A DNA stretch of 64,000 nucleotides from Micromonospora sp. C31 (GCF_018070575.1 NZ_JAGPXN010000008.1:124001-188000), one strand, 5' to 3'. Counted from the first letter of the stretch, positions 24,643 through 33,230 are shown. Made by a program: numbers and translations. Notes: generated by a model from the letters alone, not told the origin.

Positions 24643-25277
24643 GCCAGGTGTGGCGTGACTGGGGTGGGGTGCTGCTCGCCGCAGCCGCCGGGCTGCCCCT
24701 GCTGGTGCTGCTCACCGCCGTGTTGGCGCGTCACCGGCGCGACGCCGCGACGCCCGGGGAGTCGTGGCGGCGCAGCGTCGCCGAGGTGGGCGCGGTGGCG
24801 GGCACCCTGCCGTGGGTGTGGATGATCCTCACCCCCCGGCCCGCGCCCCGGCAGGTCGACGCGGTGCCGCTGCGCGACCTGGTGGACCTGCTGACCGGGC
24901 CGCCGACGACCGCCGTGGTCCAGGTCGTCGGCAACCTGCTGGTCTTCGCCGCGCTGGGCTTCTTCGCCCCGGTACGCCTGGCCGCACTCGCCGGCGTCGG
25001 CCGGCTGTTCCTGCTCGGGGCGGCTGGTTCCGTGCTGGTCGAGTCGCTCCAGTACGCGCTCGACCTCGGCCGGGTCTCCTCGGCCGACGACGTGCTGCTC
25101 AACGCTACGGGCGCCGCCCTGGCCGGCCTGCTGTCGCGGCGCTGGTGGGCGCAGCCGGCGCGGCCGGTCGGAGGTGCGGTCACGCCGGCGACCGTCGGGG
25201 CTCGGCCGGACCGAGGATCGAGGGGCCAGGCCTCGGTGTCACCGGCAGGCGCCGGGCGTGAGCCAACCGACGGGTAG
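24639..25277 (+). CDS. VanZ-family membrane protein
   Basis: A 212-residue membrane protein. Hydrophobic segments at about 8-28, 45-62, 88-108 and 115-135 and the motif VVGNLLVFAALGFF followed by LVESLQYALDLGRVSSADDVLLN are the VanZ/RDD-like signature (acidic pair, then an Asp-rich loop before the last helix). VanZ homologues confer low-level teicoplanin resistance in enterococci, but most actinobacterial members have no known role. The last 40 or so residues form a disordered Pro/Gly/Arg tail. The GTG start is leaderless in type. The next gene, a TetR regulator, also starts at a leaderless-type promoter, so the two are probably not one transcript. Confidence 0.85.
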   Translation: MGQVWRDWGGVLLAAAAGLPLLVLLTAVLARHRRDAATPGESWRRSVAEVGAVAGTLPWVWMILTPRPAPRQVDAVPLRDLVDLLTGPPTTAVVQVVGNLLVFAALGFFAPVRLAALAGVGRLFLLGAAGSVLVESLQYALDLGRVSSADDVLLNATGAALAGLLSRRWWAQPARPVGGAVTPATVGARPDRGSRGQASVSPAGAGREPTDG

Positions 25278-25307
25278 CGGAGGCTCCACGCCGGGCCGGT
25301 CGAGGTC

Positions 25308-25313
25308 TACGCT
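25308..25313 (+). promoter_or_regulatory. Leaderless -10 hexamer for TetR gene
   Basis: TACGCT lies six bases before GTG 25320 with no Shine-Dalgarno. Confidence 0.55.
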
Positions 25314-25319
25314 TGCCCG

Positions 25320-25943
25320 GTGACGGTGGAGCAGCAGGCACGGGGCAGGGCGAACGGTGCCGCGGGGGCGGGCCGGCGCCGGTCCCGCAAGGACGAGATC
25401 CTGGAGATCGCGGTCGGCCTCTTCGCCTCCCGGGGCTATCACGGCGTCTCGATGGACGACATCGGCGCGGCCGCCGGGGTGACCGGCCCGGCGCTCTACC
25501 ATCACTTCGCCGGCAAGGAGGCCATGCTGGTCGCCGCGCTGATCCCGGTCAGCGAGGAGCTGCTGGCCGGCGGCCAGCAGCGGTCCGCCGGGCACCCCGA
25601 CGACCCGCGCGGCGCGCTGGAGTCGCTGATCGACTTCCACGTCGACTTCGCGCTGGCCAACCCGGCGGTGATCGCCCTGCACCTGCACGAGCTGGACCGT
25701 CTCCCCGACGAGCCGCGCCGCCGGATCCGGCGGCTCCAGCGGCTCTACGTCGAGCAGTGGGTGACGGTGCTGACCGCGCTGCACCCGGGCATGCCCGACG
25801 GCGAGGCGCGGGTGCTGGCCCACGCCGCGTTCGGCCTGATGAACTCGACGCCGTTCCTGGGCGGCGAGGTGGACCGGCGCCGCCGGGCCGAGCTGCTGCG
25901 CGCCGCCACCCTGGCCGCCCTCCTGGCCCATCCCGGGTCCTGA
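25320..25943 (+). CDS. TetR-family regulator of acyl-CoA catabolic cluster
   Basis: A 207-residue regulator. The N-terminal helix-turn-helix (about 22-70) reads DEILEIAVGLFASRGYHGVSM, then AAGVTGPALYHHFAGKEAML, a classic TetR recognition helix. The C-terminal ligand domain is helical (about 80-200). Its gene is immediately upstream of, and in the same direction as, the biotin carboxylase and the rest of the leucine catabolic genes. By analogy with KstR2- or FadR-like regulators it probably senses an acyl-CoA intermediate and represses them; this is inferred from position. The GTG start follows TACGCT by six bases, so leaderless translation is probable. Confidence 0.88.
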   Translation: MTVEQQARGRANGAAGAGRRRSRKDEILEIAVGLFASRGYHGVSMDDIGAAAGVTGPALYHHFAGKEAMLVAALIPVSEELLAGGQQRSAGHPDDPRGALESLIDFHVDFALANPAVIALHLHELDRLPDEPRRRIRRLQRLYVEQWVTVLTALHPGMPDGEARVLAHAAFGLMNSTPFLGGEVDRRRRAELLRAATLAALLAHPGS

Positions 25944-26021
25944 CCCCGGCCCCAACTCGTCGGTAACCTCCCGGCCGTGGTTCTCTAGCACCGTCCCGAC
26001 CCCTGGACGCTGGGAGGAAAC

Positions 26022-27389
26022 ATGATCGAGTCGCTGCTGGTCGCCAACCGGGGCGAGATCGCCCGCCGGATCATCCGGACCGCCAGGCGGCTCGGCATCC
26101 GCGCGATCGCGGTGCACTCGGAGGCCGACGCCGGCCTGCCGTTCGTGACGGAGGCCGACGAGGCGGTGTGCGTGGGACCGGCCAACCCGGCCCAGAGCTA
26201 CCGCAACGTCGAGGCCATCCTCGCCGCCGCCAAGTCGACCGGTGCGCAGGCCGTCCACCCCGGCTACGGCTTCCTGTCCGAGAACGCGGAGTTCGCCCGT
26301 ACCGTCGAGGCGAGCGGGCTGATCTGGATCGGGCCCGGCGCGGACGCGATCACCGCGATGGGCGACAAGATCAACGCTCGGAACCTGATGGCGGCGGCCG
26401 GCGTGCCGGTCGCGCCCGGCACCACCGACCCGGCGGCCGACCTCGACGCGGCGGTCGCGGCGGCGGCGGAGATCGGCTACCCGGTGATGGTCAAGGCCGC
26501 GGCCGGTGGCGGCGGCATGGGCATGGGCGTGGCGACCGACGAGGCCGCGTTGCGCAGCGAGTACGACAAGGTGCGCTCCTTCGCCGAGCGCATGTTCGGC
26601 GACGGCTCGGTGCTCATCGAGCGGTACTTCCCCCGGGTGCGCCACGTCGAGGTGCAGATCCTCGGCCTGGCCGACGGCCGGGTGGTCGCCCTCGGCGAGC
26701 GGGAGTGCTCGGTGCAGCGGCGCAACCAGAAGCTGGTTGAGGAGTCGCCGTCGCCCGCGGTCTCCCCGGAGCTGCGCGAGCGCATCCTCGCCGCCGCCGT
26801 GCGCGCCGGCGAGGCGGTCGGCTACCGCAACGCGGGCACGGTCGAGTGCCTGCTCGTCCCGCGTGAGCGGGACTCCGAGGGCGACGGCCCCGGCTCGGAG
26901 GAGTTCTACTTCCTGGAGATGAACACGCGGCTCCAGGTGGAGCACCCGGTGACCGAGCTGGTCTACGGCGTCGACCTGGTCGAGGAGCAGCTGCGGGTGG
27001 CCGCCGGCCTGGCGCCGACCTTCGACCCGGACGCGCTCGCCCCGCGCGGGCACGCCATCGAGCTGCGGGTCAACGCCGAGGACCCGAAGCGCTTCCTGCC
27101 CGGCCCCGGTGTGATCAAGACCTGGGTGGAGCCGACCGGTGAGGGCGTACGGGTGGACTCGGGCTACGTCGAGGGCAACACCGTCACTCCGTTCTACGAC
27201 AGCCTGATGGCCAAGCTGATCGTCAACGGCGCGACCCGGGCCGAGGCGATCGAGCGGGCGCGGGCGGCGGTGGCCGCCTTCGAACTCAGCGGCCCGAAGA
27301 ACAACCTGCCCTTCTTCGCCGAACTCCTGGAGAACCAGGAGTTCCTCTCCGGCGACTACGACACCGGCATCGTCTCCCGCATGCGCTGA
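26022..27389 (+). CDS. Biotin carboxylase subunit without carrier domain
   Basis: A 455-residue ATP-grasp biotin carboxylase. Visible are VANRGEIARRII at the N-terminus, the ATP-binding glycine loop AAAGGGGMGMG (about 160-170), and the catalytic EMNTRLQVEHPVTE (about 300). The enzyme carboxylates biotin on a carrier protein at the expense of ATP and bicarbonate. In most actinobacterial acyl-CoA carboxylases the alpha subunit is 590-660 residues and includes the biotin-carrier domain (a K in an A/M-K-M motif). Here the protein ends after the BC domain and no carrier gene is in the window, so a separate BCCP is needed. ATG 26022 follows GGGAGG. It probably starts an operon interrupted by the HTH island. 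Confidence 0.9.
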   Translation: MIESLLVANRGEIARRIIRTARRLGIRAIAVHSEADAGLPFVTEADEAVCVGPANPAQSYRNVEAILAAAKSTGAQAVHPGYGFLSENAEFARTVEASGLIWIGPGADAITAMGDKINARNLMAAAGVPVAPGTTDPAADLDAAVAAAAEIGYPVMVKAAAGGGGMGMGVATDEAALRSEYDKVRSFAERMFGDGSVLIERYFPRVRHVEVQILGLADGRVVALGERECSVQRRNQKLVEESPSPAVSPELRERILAAAVRAGEAVGYRNAGTVECLLVPRERDSEGDGPGSEEFYFLEMNTRLQVEHPVTELVYGVDLVEEQLRVAAGLAPTFDPDALAPRGHAIELRVNAEDPKRFLPGPGVIKTWVEPTGEGVRVDSGYVEGNTVTPFYDSLMAKLIVNGATRAEAIERARAAVAAFELSGPKNNLPFFAELLENQEFLSGDYDTGIVSRMR

Positions 27390-27411
27390 CCGCCCCGGCG
27401 GGCCTGGTGGG

Positions 27412-28263
27412 TCAGGAGGTGTGTGTCGGGACGCCGACGCCACCTCCTGGTCGACCTTGCAGGAGACCGCCCTGCGCGCGCGGGAGCGGGTCGTGCCGGC
27501 ACCCCGGGATCCAGTTGGTGGCGGGCGTGAACCACGTCTGATCGAGCCGGGGCGTCGGCGGGTTGGCGGTGAAGCGACCCGGGTTGCGACCCCCGTGCGA
27601 TGCCGTGGCCGGGGTCGAGGGATCGCGTTGCCTGGGCACGTCCTGCGGGCGGGGCACGGCGGCGGGCGGCCGGTGCGGCGCGCGCCCCGGGCCGGCCAGC
27701 CGACCGGCCGCGTGGCGGGCGGCGCGTAGCCGGGCATTCTCGGCCCGGCTGTCGGCGAGCTGCTGCTTCAGCGAGGCAATTTCCTGCTGCTCCCGGCGGG
27801 CCGTCCTACCGGCGTCGGCTCCCGGGTCGACGTGCGGGCCGGCCGGCTCGCGGCCCTCCGACGGCGGCTTCTCCTTCCGGGCCTCCTCGTACAGCCGGCC
27901 GAGGTGGTCCAGCAGCGCTGGGCGCTCGCCCGGCGCGACCGTGAACTCCACGACCTGGACCACGGTGGGCCAGGGCGGGCCCTTCGTCTCGGCGGTGAAG
28001 TGTCGGGAGAGCTTCTTGCGCAGGGTGTTGCGGTGCCGTCCGGGCCGTTCCCGGCAGATCAGCTCGGCCAGCCTGCTCCACGTGTCGACCGGCCCGATCT
28101 CGGGGCAGCCCTCGACGACGTCGCGCACGGCCAGCCCGTACGCGGCGACCGCCGCCGAGCCGTACCGGGCCTCGTAGTCGGCGGCCAGTCGCGCCCGAGG
28201 GACGAGCCGGTGCCGCTGATGCTGTTTCCCCGTCGGGTGCGACGGAGAGTGGTGTGAGGTCAT
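27412..28263 (-). CDS. Putative HTH-like/coiled-coil regulatory protein
   Basis: A 283-residue protein of unrecognised family. Residues 20-120 look helix-turn-helix-like and actinobacteria-specific: TWSRLAELICRERPGRHRNTL, then SRHFTAETKGPPWPTVVQVV and LGRLYEEARKEKPP, the layout of divergent XRE-type regulators. A coiled coil (about 175-205, QEIASLKQQLADSRAEN) follows, and the last 80 residues are Pro/Arg-rich and disordered. ATG 28263 is chosen because GGAAGGA stands upstream and the longer frame has no coding-like bias. The gene runs against the leucine cluster, ending 22 bases from the biotin carboxylase stop. A 17-bp sequence in its leader recurs inverted at 28820-28836. Confidence 0.55.
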   Translation of the reverse strand: MTSHHSPSHPTGKQHQRHRLVPRARLAADYEARYGSAAVAAYGLAVRDVVEGCPEIGPVDTWSRLAELICRERPGRHRNTLRKKLSRHFTAETKGPPWPTVVQVVEFTVAPGERPALLDHLGRLYEEARKEKPPSEGREPAGPHVDPGADAGRTARREQQEIASLKQQLADSRAENARLRAARHAAGRLAGPGRAPHRPPAAVPRPQDVPRQRDPSTPATASHGGRNPGRFTANPPTPRLDQTWFTPATNWIPGCRHDPLPRAQGGLLQGRPGGGVGVPTHTS

Positions 28264-28632
28264 GTCGGTCCTTCCAAGAGCTACATGACTCGGAACCGTA
28301 TTTGTACCCCCTCTGATCAACGGGGGGCTCGCTTTTCCTGTCTCCATGGTCAGTTTTGGCCGGGTGGTTGTCCTGGTTGGACGTTGCGAGCCCGGTCGGC
28401 TGTCGCCGGCCCTTTTCCTTGCCGACGAACGGGCCGCCGTCGCTGGCGTCAACGGTCCACTTTGGCCGGCCGTCGCCGGTGGCTACCCGGCCAGAAGGGC
28501 GCGCGTCCGGCCGTGCCGCGTCGTTGTTCCCTTCGCGCGTCCGGTGCGGCGTCGAACCGGTTGTTCGGCGCTTATCGGGATGCGCATTTCGGCCGGTGGA
28601 AATTCCATCGCTGCATCTTGCATCTCGGACGG
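28264..28632. other. Intergenic leader region of HTH island
   Basis: This 369-base gap is the leader of the HTH-like gene. It is less GC-rich than its surroundings (for example TGGAAATTCCATCG and TTTGTACC), has no convincing gene, and carries one copy of the 17-bp inverted sequence at 28266-28282. No clear promoter elements are recognised. Confidence 0.5.
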
Positions 28633-28848
28633 ATGAAAATGACAAGAGGAAGACAGATCGACGGCTCCGGGCGTCCCGTCGTACGGAGGCCAGTGGCCCG
28701 GTGGCTCCGGTCCGTGTCGCTGGGCGCGGAGGGGGCAGTGGCCATGGCCGTGCTCCTGGGCCGAGAGGACGCCGTCGCGTTCGCCGGCGCCCTCTCGGCG
28801 ACGCTTCGGGTGGCTGCGGAGCTCTTGGAAGGACCGTCGCAGCACTGA
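28633..28848 (+). CDS. Possible small orphan protein in HTH island
   Basis: A 71-residue candidate protein starting MKMTRGRQIDGSGRP and ending VAAELLEGPSQH. I do not recognise it. The frame is fairly free of rare codons, and a stem-loop with terminator-like shape starts 15 bases after the stop. The C-terminal half looks helical and hydrophobic (SLGAEGAVAMAVLLG, LSATLRVAAELL). There is no good ribosome binding site and the start could also be the in-frame ATG at 28639, so the gene call is tentative. Its last residues are encoded by the sequence duplicated in inverted form in the leader of the HTH-like gene. Confidence 0.35.
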   Translation: MKMTRGRQIDGSGRPVVRRPVARWLRSVSLGAEGAVAMAVLLGREDAVAFAGALSATLRVAAELLEGPSQH

Positions 28849-29275
28849 TCCCGAAGGCGGGTGGCGAGGGGCGGGCCGAAACCGGCTCCTCGCCGCTCCG
28901 ACCCATCGTGGCGGGCCGGGGCGTGCCAACCGTAGCGACCCGGGGGCGGGATCGATCGGTGCGACGGGGCGTTCTGGACGTCCGGTCCCCCGGTTCCGAC
29001 GAACGTGGCCCCCGGCGGCGGACCGAACGGGCCACCCCGGCGACCGGGCGCCGCACAGCAGGTCCGGCCGGCGCGGCCGGAGAACTGTTAGGCGTACCAC
29101 GTGGGGCGGGTCGGCGGCGGAAGCGGCGCGCGCGAGGGCCGGCCTGGCGTCGGCTCCCGGGGGTCTGGTTGTCTGGAGGGACCACCGGCCGTCCGGCGTC
29201 GCCCGCCGGCCGCCCGCACGAGGGCGGCGGCGCGACGGCCCTCCGGCGGCCCGACGTCACAGTGAGGTGACCCCT
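28849..29275. other. Intergenic region upstream of HMG-CoA lyase
   Basis: A 427-base gap. Apart from the stem-loop at 28863-28894, no gene, promoter motif or repeat is recognised, and long open frames on the minus strand here show poor codon bias. Confidence 0.5.
28863..28894 (+). terminator. Stem-loop, candidate terminator of small gene
   Basis: GGCGAGG (28863-28869) pairs with CCTCGCC (28888-28894), and inner GCCG/CGGC can stack, leaving an AAAC loop. It begins 15 bases after the candidate small gene. Confidence 0.5.
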
Positions 29276-30196
29276 ATGGCGGAAATGCCGAACTCCGTGT
29301 CGATCCGGGAGGTCGGGCCGCGCGACGGGCTCCAGAACGAGGAGCCGATCCCGACCGAGGCCAAGGTGCGGCTGCTCGACGCCCTCTCCGGCACCGGGGT
29401 GCAGCGGATCGAGGCCGTCTCGTTCGTGCACCCCAAGGCGATCCCGCAGATGGCCGACGCCGACCAGGTGTGGCAGCGGGCCGCGAAGGCCGACGGGGTG
29501 CGCTACTCGGCGCTGGTGCCGAACACCCGGGGCGCGCAGCGGGCGCTGGCCGCCGGCTTCACCGAGATCGAGGTGGTGGTCTCGGCCAGCGACACGCACA
29601 ACCGGCGCAACGTCAACCGGTCCACCGACGAGTCGCTGGACGACATCGCCGAGCTGATCGACCTGCTGCACGGCGCCGGCGCGCAGGCCGAGGTGATCGT
29701 GGCGACCAGCTTCGGCTGCCCGTACGAGGGGGACACCGACCCGGCCCGGGTGGCCGCCATCGTGGACCGGGTGGTCCGCGACGGCGCCGACCGGGTGGCC
29801 TTCGGCGACACCACCGGCATGGGTACGCCCCGGCGGGTCCGTGAGCTGCTGACGGCGGTACGCGACCGCAACGCGCACGTGCCCGTGCTGCTGCACTTCC
29901 ACAACACCCGGGGCACCGCGCTGGCCAACATGCTGACCGCCCTGGAGCTGGGGGTGACCGAGTTCGACGCCAGCGTCGGCGGCCTCGGCGGCTGCCCGTA
30001 CGCGCCCGGGGCCAGCGGCAACCTGGCCACCGAGGAGACGGTGCACATGCTGCACGACATGGGCGTCGACACCGGCATCGACCTGGACGCCCTGATCGAG
30101 GTGGCCGAGCTGGCCGAGGAGCTGGTCGGCAAGCGGCTCCCCTCCGGCGTCCTGCGCGCCGGTCCACGCACCCGACTGACCCCCCTCCCCACCTGA
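29276..30196 (+). CDS. Hydroxymethylglutaryl-CoA lyase
   Basis: A 306-residue enzyme cleaving HMG-CoA to acetyl-CoA and acetoacetate, the last step of leucine catabolism. Key features are EVGPRDGLQNE (about 10-20) with the metal-binding Asp, HFHNTRG (about 205) with the two His, and the signature GGLGGCPYAPGASGN (about 235-250) with the catalytic Cys. ATG 29276 follows GAGGTG; an earlier in-frame GTG at 29267 is less likely. It lies upstream of the carboxyltransferase and dehydrogenase genes of the same pathway, and the biotin carboxylase is on the other side of the HTH island. Confidence 0.93.
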   Translation: MAEMPNSVSIREVGPRDGLQNEEPIPTEAKVRLLDALSGTGVQRIEAVSFVHPKAIPQMADADQVWQRAAKADGVRYSALVPNTRGAQRALAAGFTEIEVVVSASDTHNRRNVNRSTDESLDDIAELIDLLHGAGAQAEVIVATSFGCPYEGDTDPARVAAIVDRVVRDGADRVAFGDTTGMGTPRRVRELLTAVRDRNAHVPVLLHFHNTRGTALANMLTALELGVTEFDASVGGLGGCPYAPGASGNLATEETVHMLHDMGVDTGIDLDALIEVAELAEELVGKRLPSGVLRAGPRTRLTPLPT

Positions 30197-30217
30197 CCCC
30201 GGCCCCCTTCCCTTTGG

Positions 30218-30277
30218 TGGTGATCAAGAGGTTCGGGTCGAACCCGCATTGTTGTGACGCAAACCTCTTGATCACCA
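30218..30277. repeat. Long inverted repeat between HMGL and carboxyltransferase genes
   Basis: TGGTGATCAAGAGGTT (30218-30233) and its perfect complement AACCTCTTGATCACCA (30262-30277) enclose 28 bases. The arms contain TGATCA. I recall similar elements in other Micromonospora-like genomes, so this may be a dispersed family; the present window has one copy. Confidence 0.75.
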
Positions 30278-30436
30278 CGGCTCGGGCGTGGCTCGGGCGC
30301 GGCGCGGGGGTGCGGAGGGGCGCGGGGGTAAGGCGGGTGTGGGTCGCCGGAGGGGAGGAGCATGCGCTAGCCTAACGATCGTTCAGGTCAGTCGGTCCGC
30401 CACGAGGTGACCGGCTCAGGTGGCGAGGGAGTCGGC

Positions 30437-31969
30437 GTGACGCTCGACGGTGAGGCACTGGAGCAGCTGCGCAAGCGCGCCCGGGCCGGCGGTGCGGACA
30501 AGTACCACGCGGCGAACGCCGCCAAGGGCAAGCTCTTCGCCCGGGAGCGGGTCGCGCTCCTGGTGGACGAGGGTTCCTTCGTCGAGGACGGCCTCTACGC
30601 CAACGCGATGGCCGAAGGGCTCCCCGCCGACGGCGTGGTGACCGGCACGGCCACCATCGACGGCCGTCCGGTCTGCCTGATGGCGAACGACTCCACGGTC
30701 AAGGCGGGCAGCTGGGGCGCCCGTACCGTCGAGAAGATCATCCGGATCATCGAGCGGGCCTACTCGACCAGCGTGCCGATGGTCTACCTGGTCGACTCGG
30801 CCGGCGCGCGGATCACCGACCAGGTCGACCTCTTCCCCGGCCGCCGCGGCGCCGGCAAGATCTTCTGGAACCAGGTCCGCGCCTCCGGCTCCATCCCGCA
30901 GGTCTGCGCCCTGTTCGGGCCGAGCGCGGCCGGCGGGGCGTACATCCCGGCGTTCTGCGACGTGGTCGCCATGGTCGACGGCAACGCCAGCATGTACCTC
31001 GGCTCCGACCGGATGGTCGAGATGGTCACCGGCGAGAAGACCACGCTGGAGGCGATGGGCGGCGCCAAGGTGCACTGCGCCGAGTCCGGCGTCGGGCACT
31101 TCCTCTGCAAGACCGAGGCCGACGCCCTCGACGTGGTGCGGCGCTACCTGTCCTACCTCCCGACGAACTGGACGCAGGCCCCGCCGGCCGTGCCCGCGGT
31201 CGAAGCGTCGGAGAAGGCCGACCTGGCCGCGCTGGTGCCGGCGAGCGAGCGGCAGGCGTTCGACATGCGGCGCTACGTCAAGGGCCTGCTCGACGACGGC
31301 TCCTTCTTCGAGATCCAGGCGCTCTGGGCCAAGGAGCTGACGATCGGCTTCGGCCGGCTCAACGGCGAGGTCGTCGGCGTGGTCGGCAACAACTCGATGT
31401 TCAAGGGCGGCGTGCTCTTCGTCGACTCGGCCGACAAGGCGACGCGCTTCGTGCAGCTCTGCGACGCGTTCAACGTGCCGCTGCTGTTCCTCTCCGACGT
31501 GCCCGGGTTCATGGTCGGCAGCGCGGTGGAGAAGCAGGGCATCATCCGGCACGGCGCCAAGATGATCACCGCGATCTCGGAGGCGACCGTACCCAAGATC
31601 TGCGTGGTGGTCCGCAAGGCGTACGGCGCCGGCCTCTACGCGATGGCCGGGCCGGGCTTCGAGCCGGACGCCACGATCGCGCTGCCCACCGCCAAGATCG
31701 CGGTGATGGGCGCCGAGGCGGCGGTCAACGCCGTCTACGCGAACAAGATCGCGGCGATCGGGGACGAGTCCGAGCGGGCCGCGTTCGTCGCCGCGAAGCG
31801 CGAGGAGTACGAGCGCGACATCGACGTGGTCCGGCTCGCCAGCGAGCTGGTGGTCGACGCGATCGTCGAGCCGCACGAGCTGCGCGCCGAGCTGGTCCGC
31901 CGGTTCGCCGCCGCGCGCACCAAGGAGCGGCACTTCTCCCGGCGCCGCCACGGCGTCACCCCGGTCTGA
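30437..31969 (+). CDS. Acyl-CoA carboxylase carboxyltransferase (methylcrotonyl-CoA type)
   Basis: A 510-residue beta subunit transferring CO2 from carboxybiotin to an acyl-CoA. It starts with VALLVDEGSFVEDG, has GRRGAGKIFWNQVRASGSIPQV and GPSAAGGAYIPAFCDVVAM in the N-terminal crotonase-fold domain, and FLSDVPGFMVGSAVEKQGIIRHGAKMI in the C-terminal domain, all characteristic of AccD-type carboxyltransferases. Its placement next to HMG-CoA lyase and an acyl-CoA dehydrogenase suggests methylcrotonyl-CoA as substrate. The GTG at 30437 follows GAGGGA; a GTG at 30407 is less likely. The required biotin carboxylase is encoded at 26022-27389 without a carrier. Confidence 0.88.
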   Translation: MTLDGEALEQLRKRARAGGADKYHAANAAKGKLFARERVALLVDEGSFVEDGLYANAMAEGLPADGVVTGTATIDGRPVCLMANDSTVKAGSWGARTVEKIIRIIERAYSTSVPMVYLVDSAGARITDQVDLFPGRRGAGKIFWNQVRASGSIPQVCALFGPSAAGGAYIPAFCDVVAMVDGNASMYLGSDRMVEMVTGEKTTLEAMGGAKVHCAESGVGHFLCKTEADALDVVRRYLSYLPTNWTQAPPAVPAVEASEKADLAALVPASERQAFDMRRYVKGLLDDGSFFEIQALWAKELTIGFGRLNGEVVGVVGNNSMFKGGVLFVDSADKATRFVQLCDAFNVPLLFLSDVPGFMVGSAVEKQGIIRHGAKMITAISEATVPKICVVVRKAYGAGLYAMAGPGFEPDATIALPTAKIAVMGAEAAVNAVYANKIAAIGDESERAAFVAAKREEYERDIDVVRLASELVVDAIVEPHELRAELVRRFAAARTKERHFSRRRHGVTPV

Positions 31970-32069
31970 TCCCGTCGCCGGCCCACCCGGCCGGCGCGGG
32001 CCCGCACGAGCGACCCGTCCGTTCCCGGCGTCACGAGCGCCCGGCCGGCCATCCACAGAGGAGGATTCC

Positions 32070-33224
32070 ATGGACTTCCGGCTCACCGAGGAGCAAGAGG
32101 CGCTGCGGGAGAGCGTGCGGGAATTCGCGCGCGAGGTGGTCGCCCCGGTCATCGCGGAGCACTACGAGAAGCACACCTTCCCGTACGAGGTGATCCGGCA
32201 GATGGGCAAGATGGGCCTGTTCGGCCTGCCCTTCGGCGAGGAGCACGGCGGCATGGGCGGCGACTACTTCGCGCTCTGCCTCGTGCTGGAGGAGCTGGCC
32301 CGGGTCGACTCGAGCGTCGCCATCACCCTGGAGGCGGCGGTCTCGCTGGGCGCGATGCCGATCTACCGCTTCGGCACCGAGGAGCAGAAGGCGCAGTGGC
32401 TGCCGAAGCTGCTCAGCGGGGAGGCGCTGGCCGGCTTCGGGCTGACCGAGCCGGGCACCGGCTCGGACGCCGGGGGCACCCAGACCCGCGCGGTGCTCGA
32501 CGAGTCCACCGGCGAGTGGGTGATCAACGGCTCCAAGGCGTTCATCACCAACTCGGGCACCGACATCACGGCGCTGGTCACCGTCACCGCGGTCACCGGC
32601 ACGCGGCCGGACGGCTCGAAGGAGCTCTCCACCATCATCGTGCCCTCCGGCACGCCGGGCTTCACGGTCGCGCCGGGCTACTCGAAGGTCGGCTGGAACG
32701 CCTCGGACACCCACGAGCTGACCTTCGACGACTGCCGGGTCCCGGCGGCGAACCTGCTCGGCGAGCGCGGCCGGGGCTTCGCCCAGTTCCTGCGCATCCT
32801 CGACGAGGGGCGGATCGCCATCGCCGCCCTGTCCGTCGGCCTCGCCCAGGGCTGCGTCGACGAGTCGATCAGGTACGCGAAGGAGCGCCAGGCGTTCGGC
32901 CAGCCGATCGGCAACTACCAGGCGATCCAGTTCAAGATCGCCGACATGGAGATGAAGGCGCACACCGCCCGGCTGGCCTACTACGACGCGGCGGCGCGGA
33001 TGCTCGCCGGCGAGCCGTTCAAGCGGCAGGCCGCCATCGCCAAGCTGCACGCCAGCACCATCGCGGTCGACAACGCCCGCGAGGCCACCCAGATCCACGG
33101 CGGCTACGGCTTCATGAACGAGTACCCGGTGGCGCGGTTCTGGCGCGACTCCAAGATCCTGGAGATCGGCGAGGGCACCTCCGAGGTGCAGCGCATGATC
33201 ATCGCTCGCGACCTGGGCATGTGA
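32070..33224 (+). CDS. Acyl-CoA dehydrogenase
   Basis: A 384-residue flavoprotein oxidising a short or branched acyl-CoA, probably isovaleryl-CoA or 2-methylbutyryl-CoA given its neighbours. Typical stretches are GFGLTEPGTGSDAGG, AFITNSGTDIT and QIHGGYGFMNEYPV. The catalytic base is likely Glu368 in IGEGTSEVQ, the position used by short-chain dehydrogenases; isovaleryl-CoA dehydrogenases of other bacteria use a Glu on another helix, so substrate assignment is uncertain. ATG 32070 follows GAGGAG. It is the last gene of the cluster and is followed by a perfect stem-loop. Confidence 0.9.
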   Translation: MDFRLTEEQEALRESVREFAREVVAPVIAEHYEKHTFPYEVIRQMGKMGLFGLPFGEEHGGMGGDYFALCLVLEELARVDSSVAITLEAAVSLGAMPIYRFGTEEQKAQWLPKLLSGEALAGFGLTEPGTGSDAGGTQTRAVLDESTGEWVINGSKAFITNSGTDITALVTVTAVTGTRPDGSKELSTIIVPSGTPGFTVAPGYSKVGWNASDTHELTFDDCRVPAANLLGERGRGFAQFLRILDEGRIAIAALSVGLAQGCVDESIRYAKERQAFGQPIGNYQAIQFKIADMEMKAHTARLAYYDAAARMLAGEPFKRQAAIAKLHASTIAVDNAREATQIHGGYGFMNEYPVARFWRDSKILEIGEGTSEVQRMIIARDLGM

Positions 33225-33230
33225 CGACGC

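Noticed and set aside
25239..27737. Long minus-strand open frame across the TetR and biotin carboxylase genes
   Set aside because: Low-complexity translation antisense to two well-supported genes; no domain is seen.
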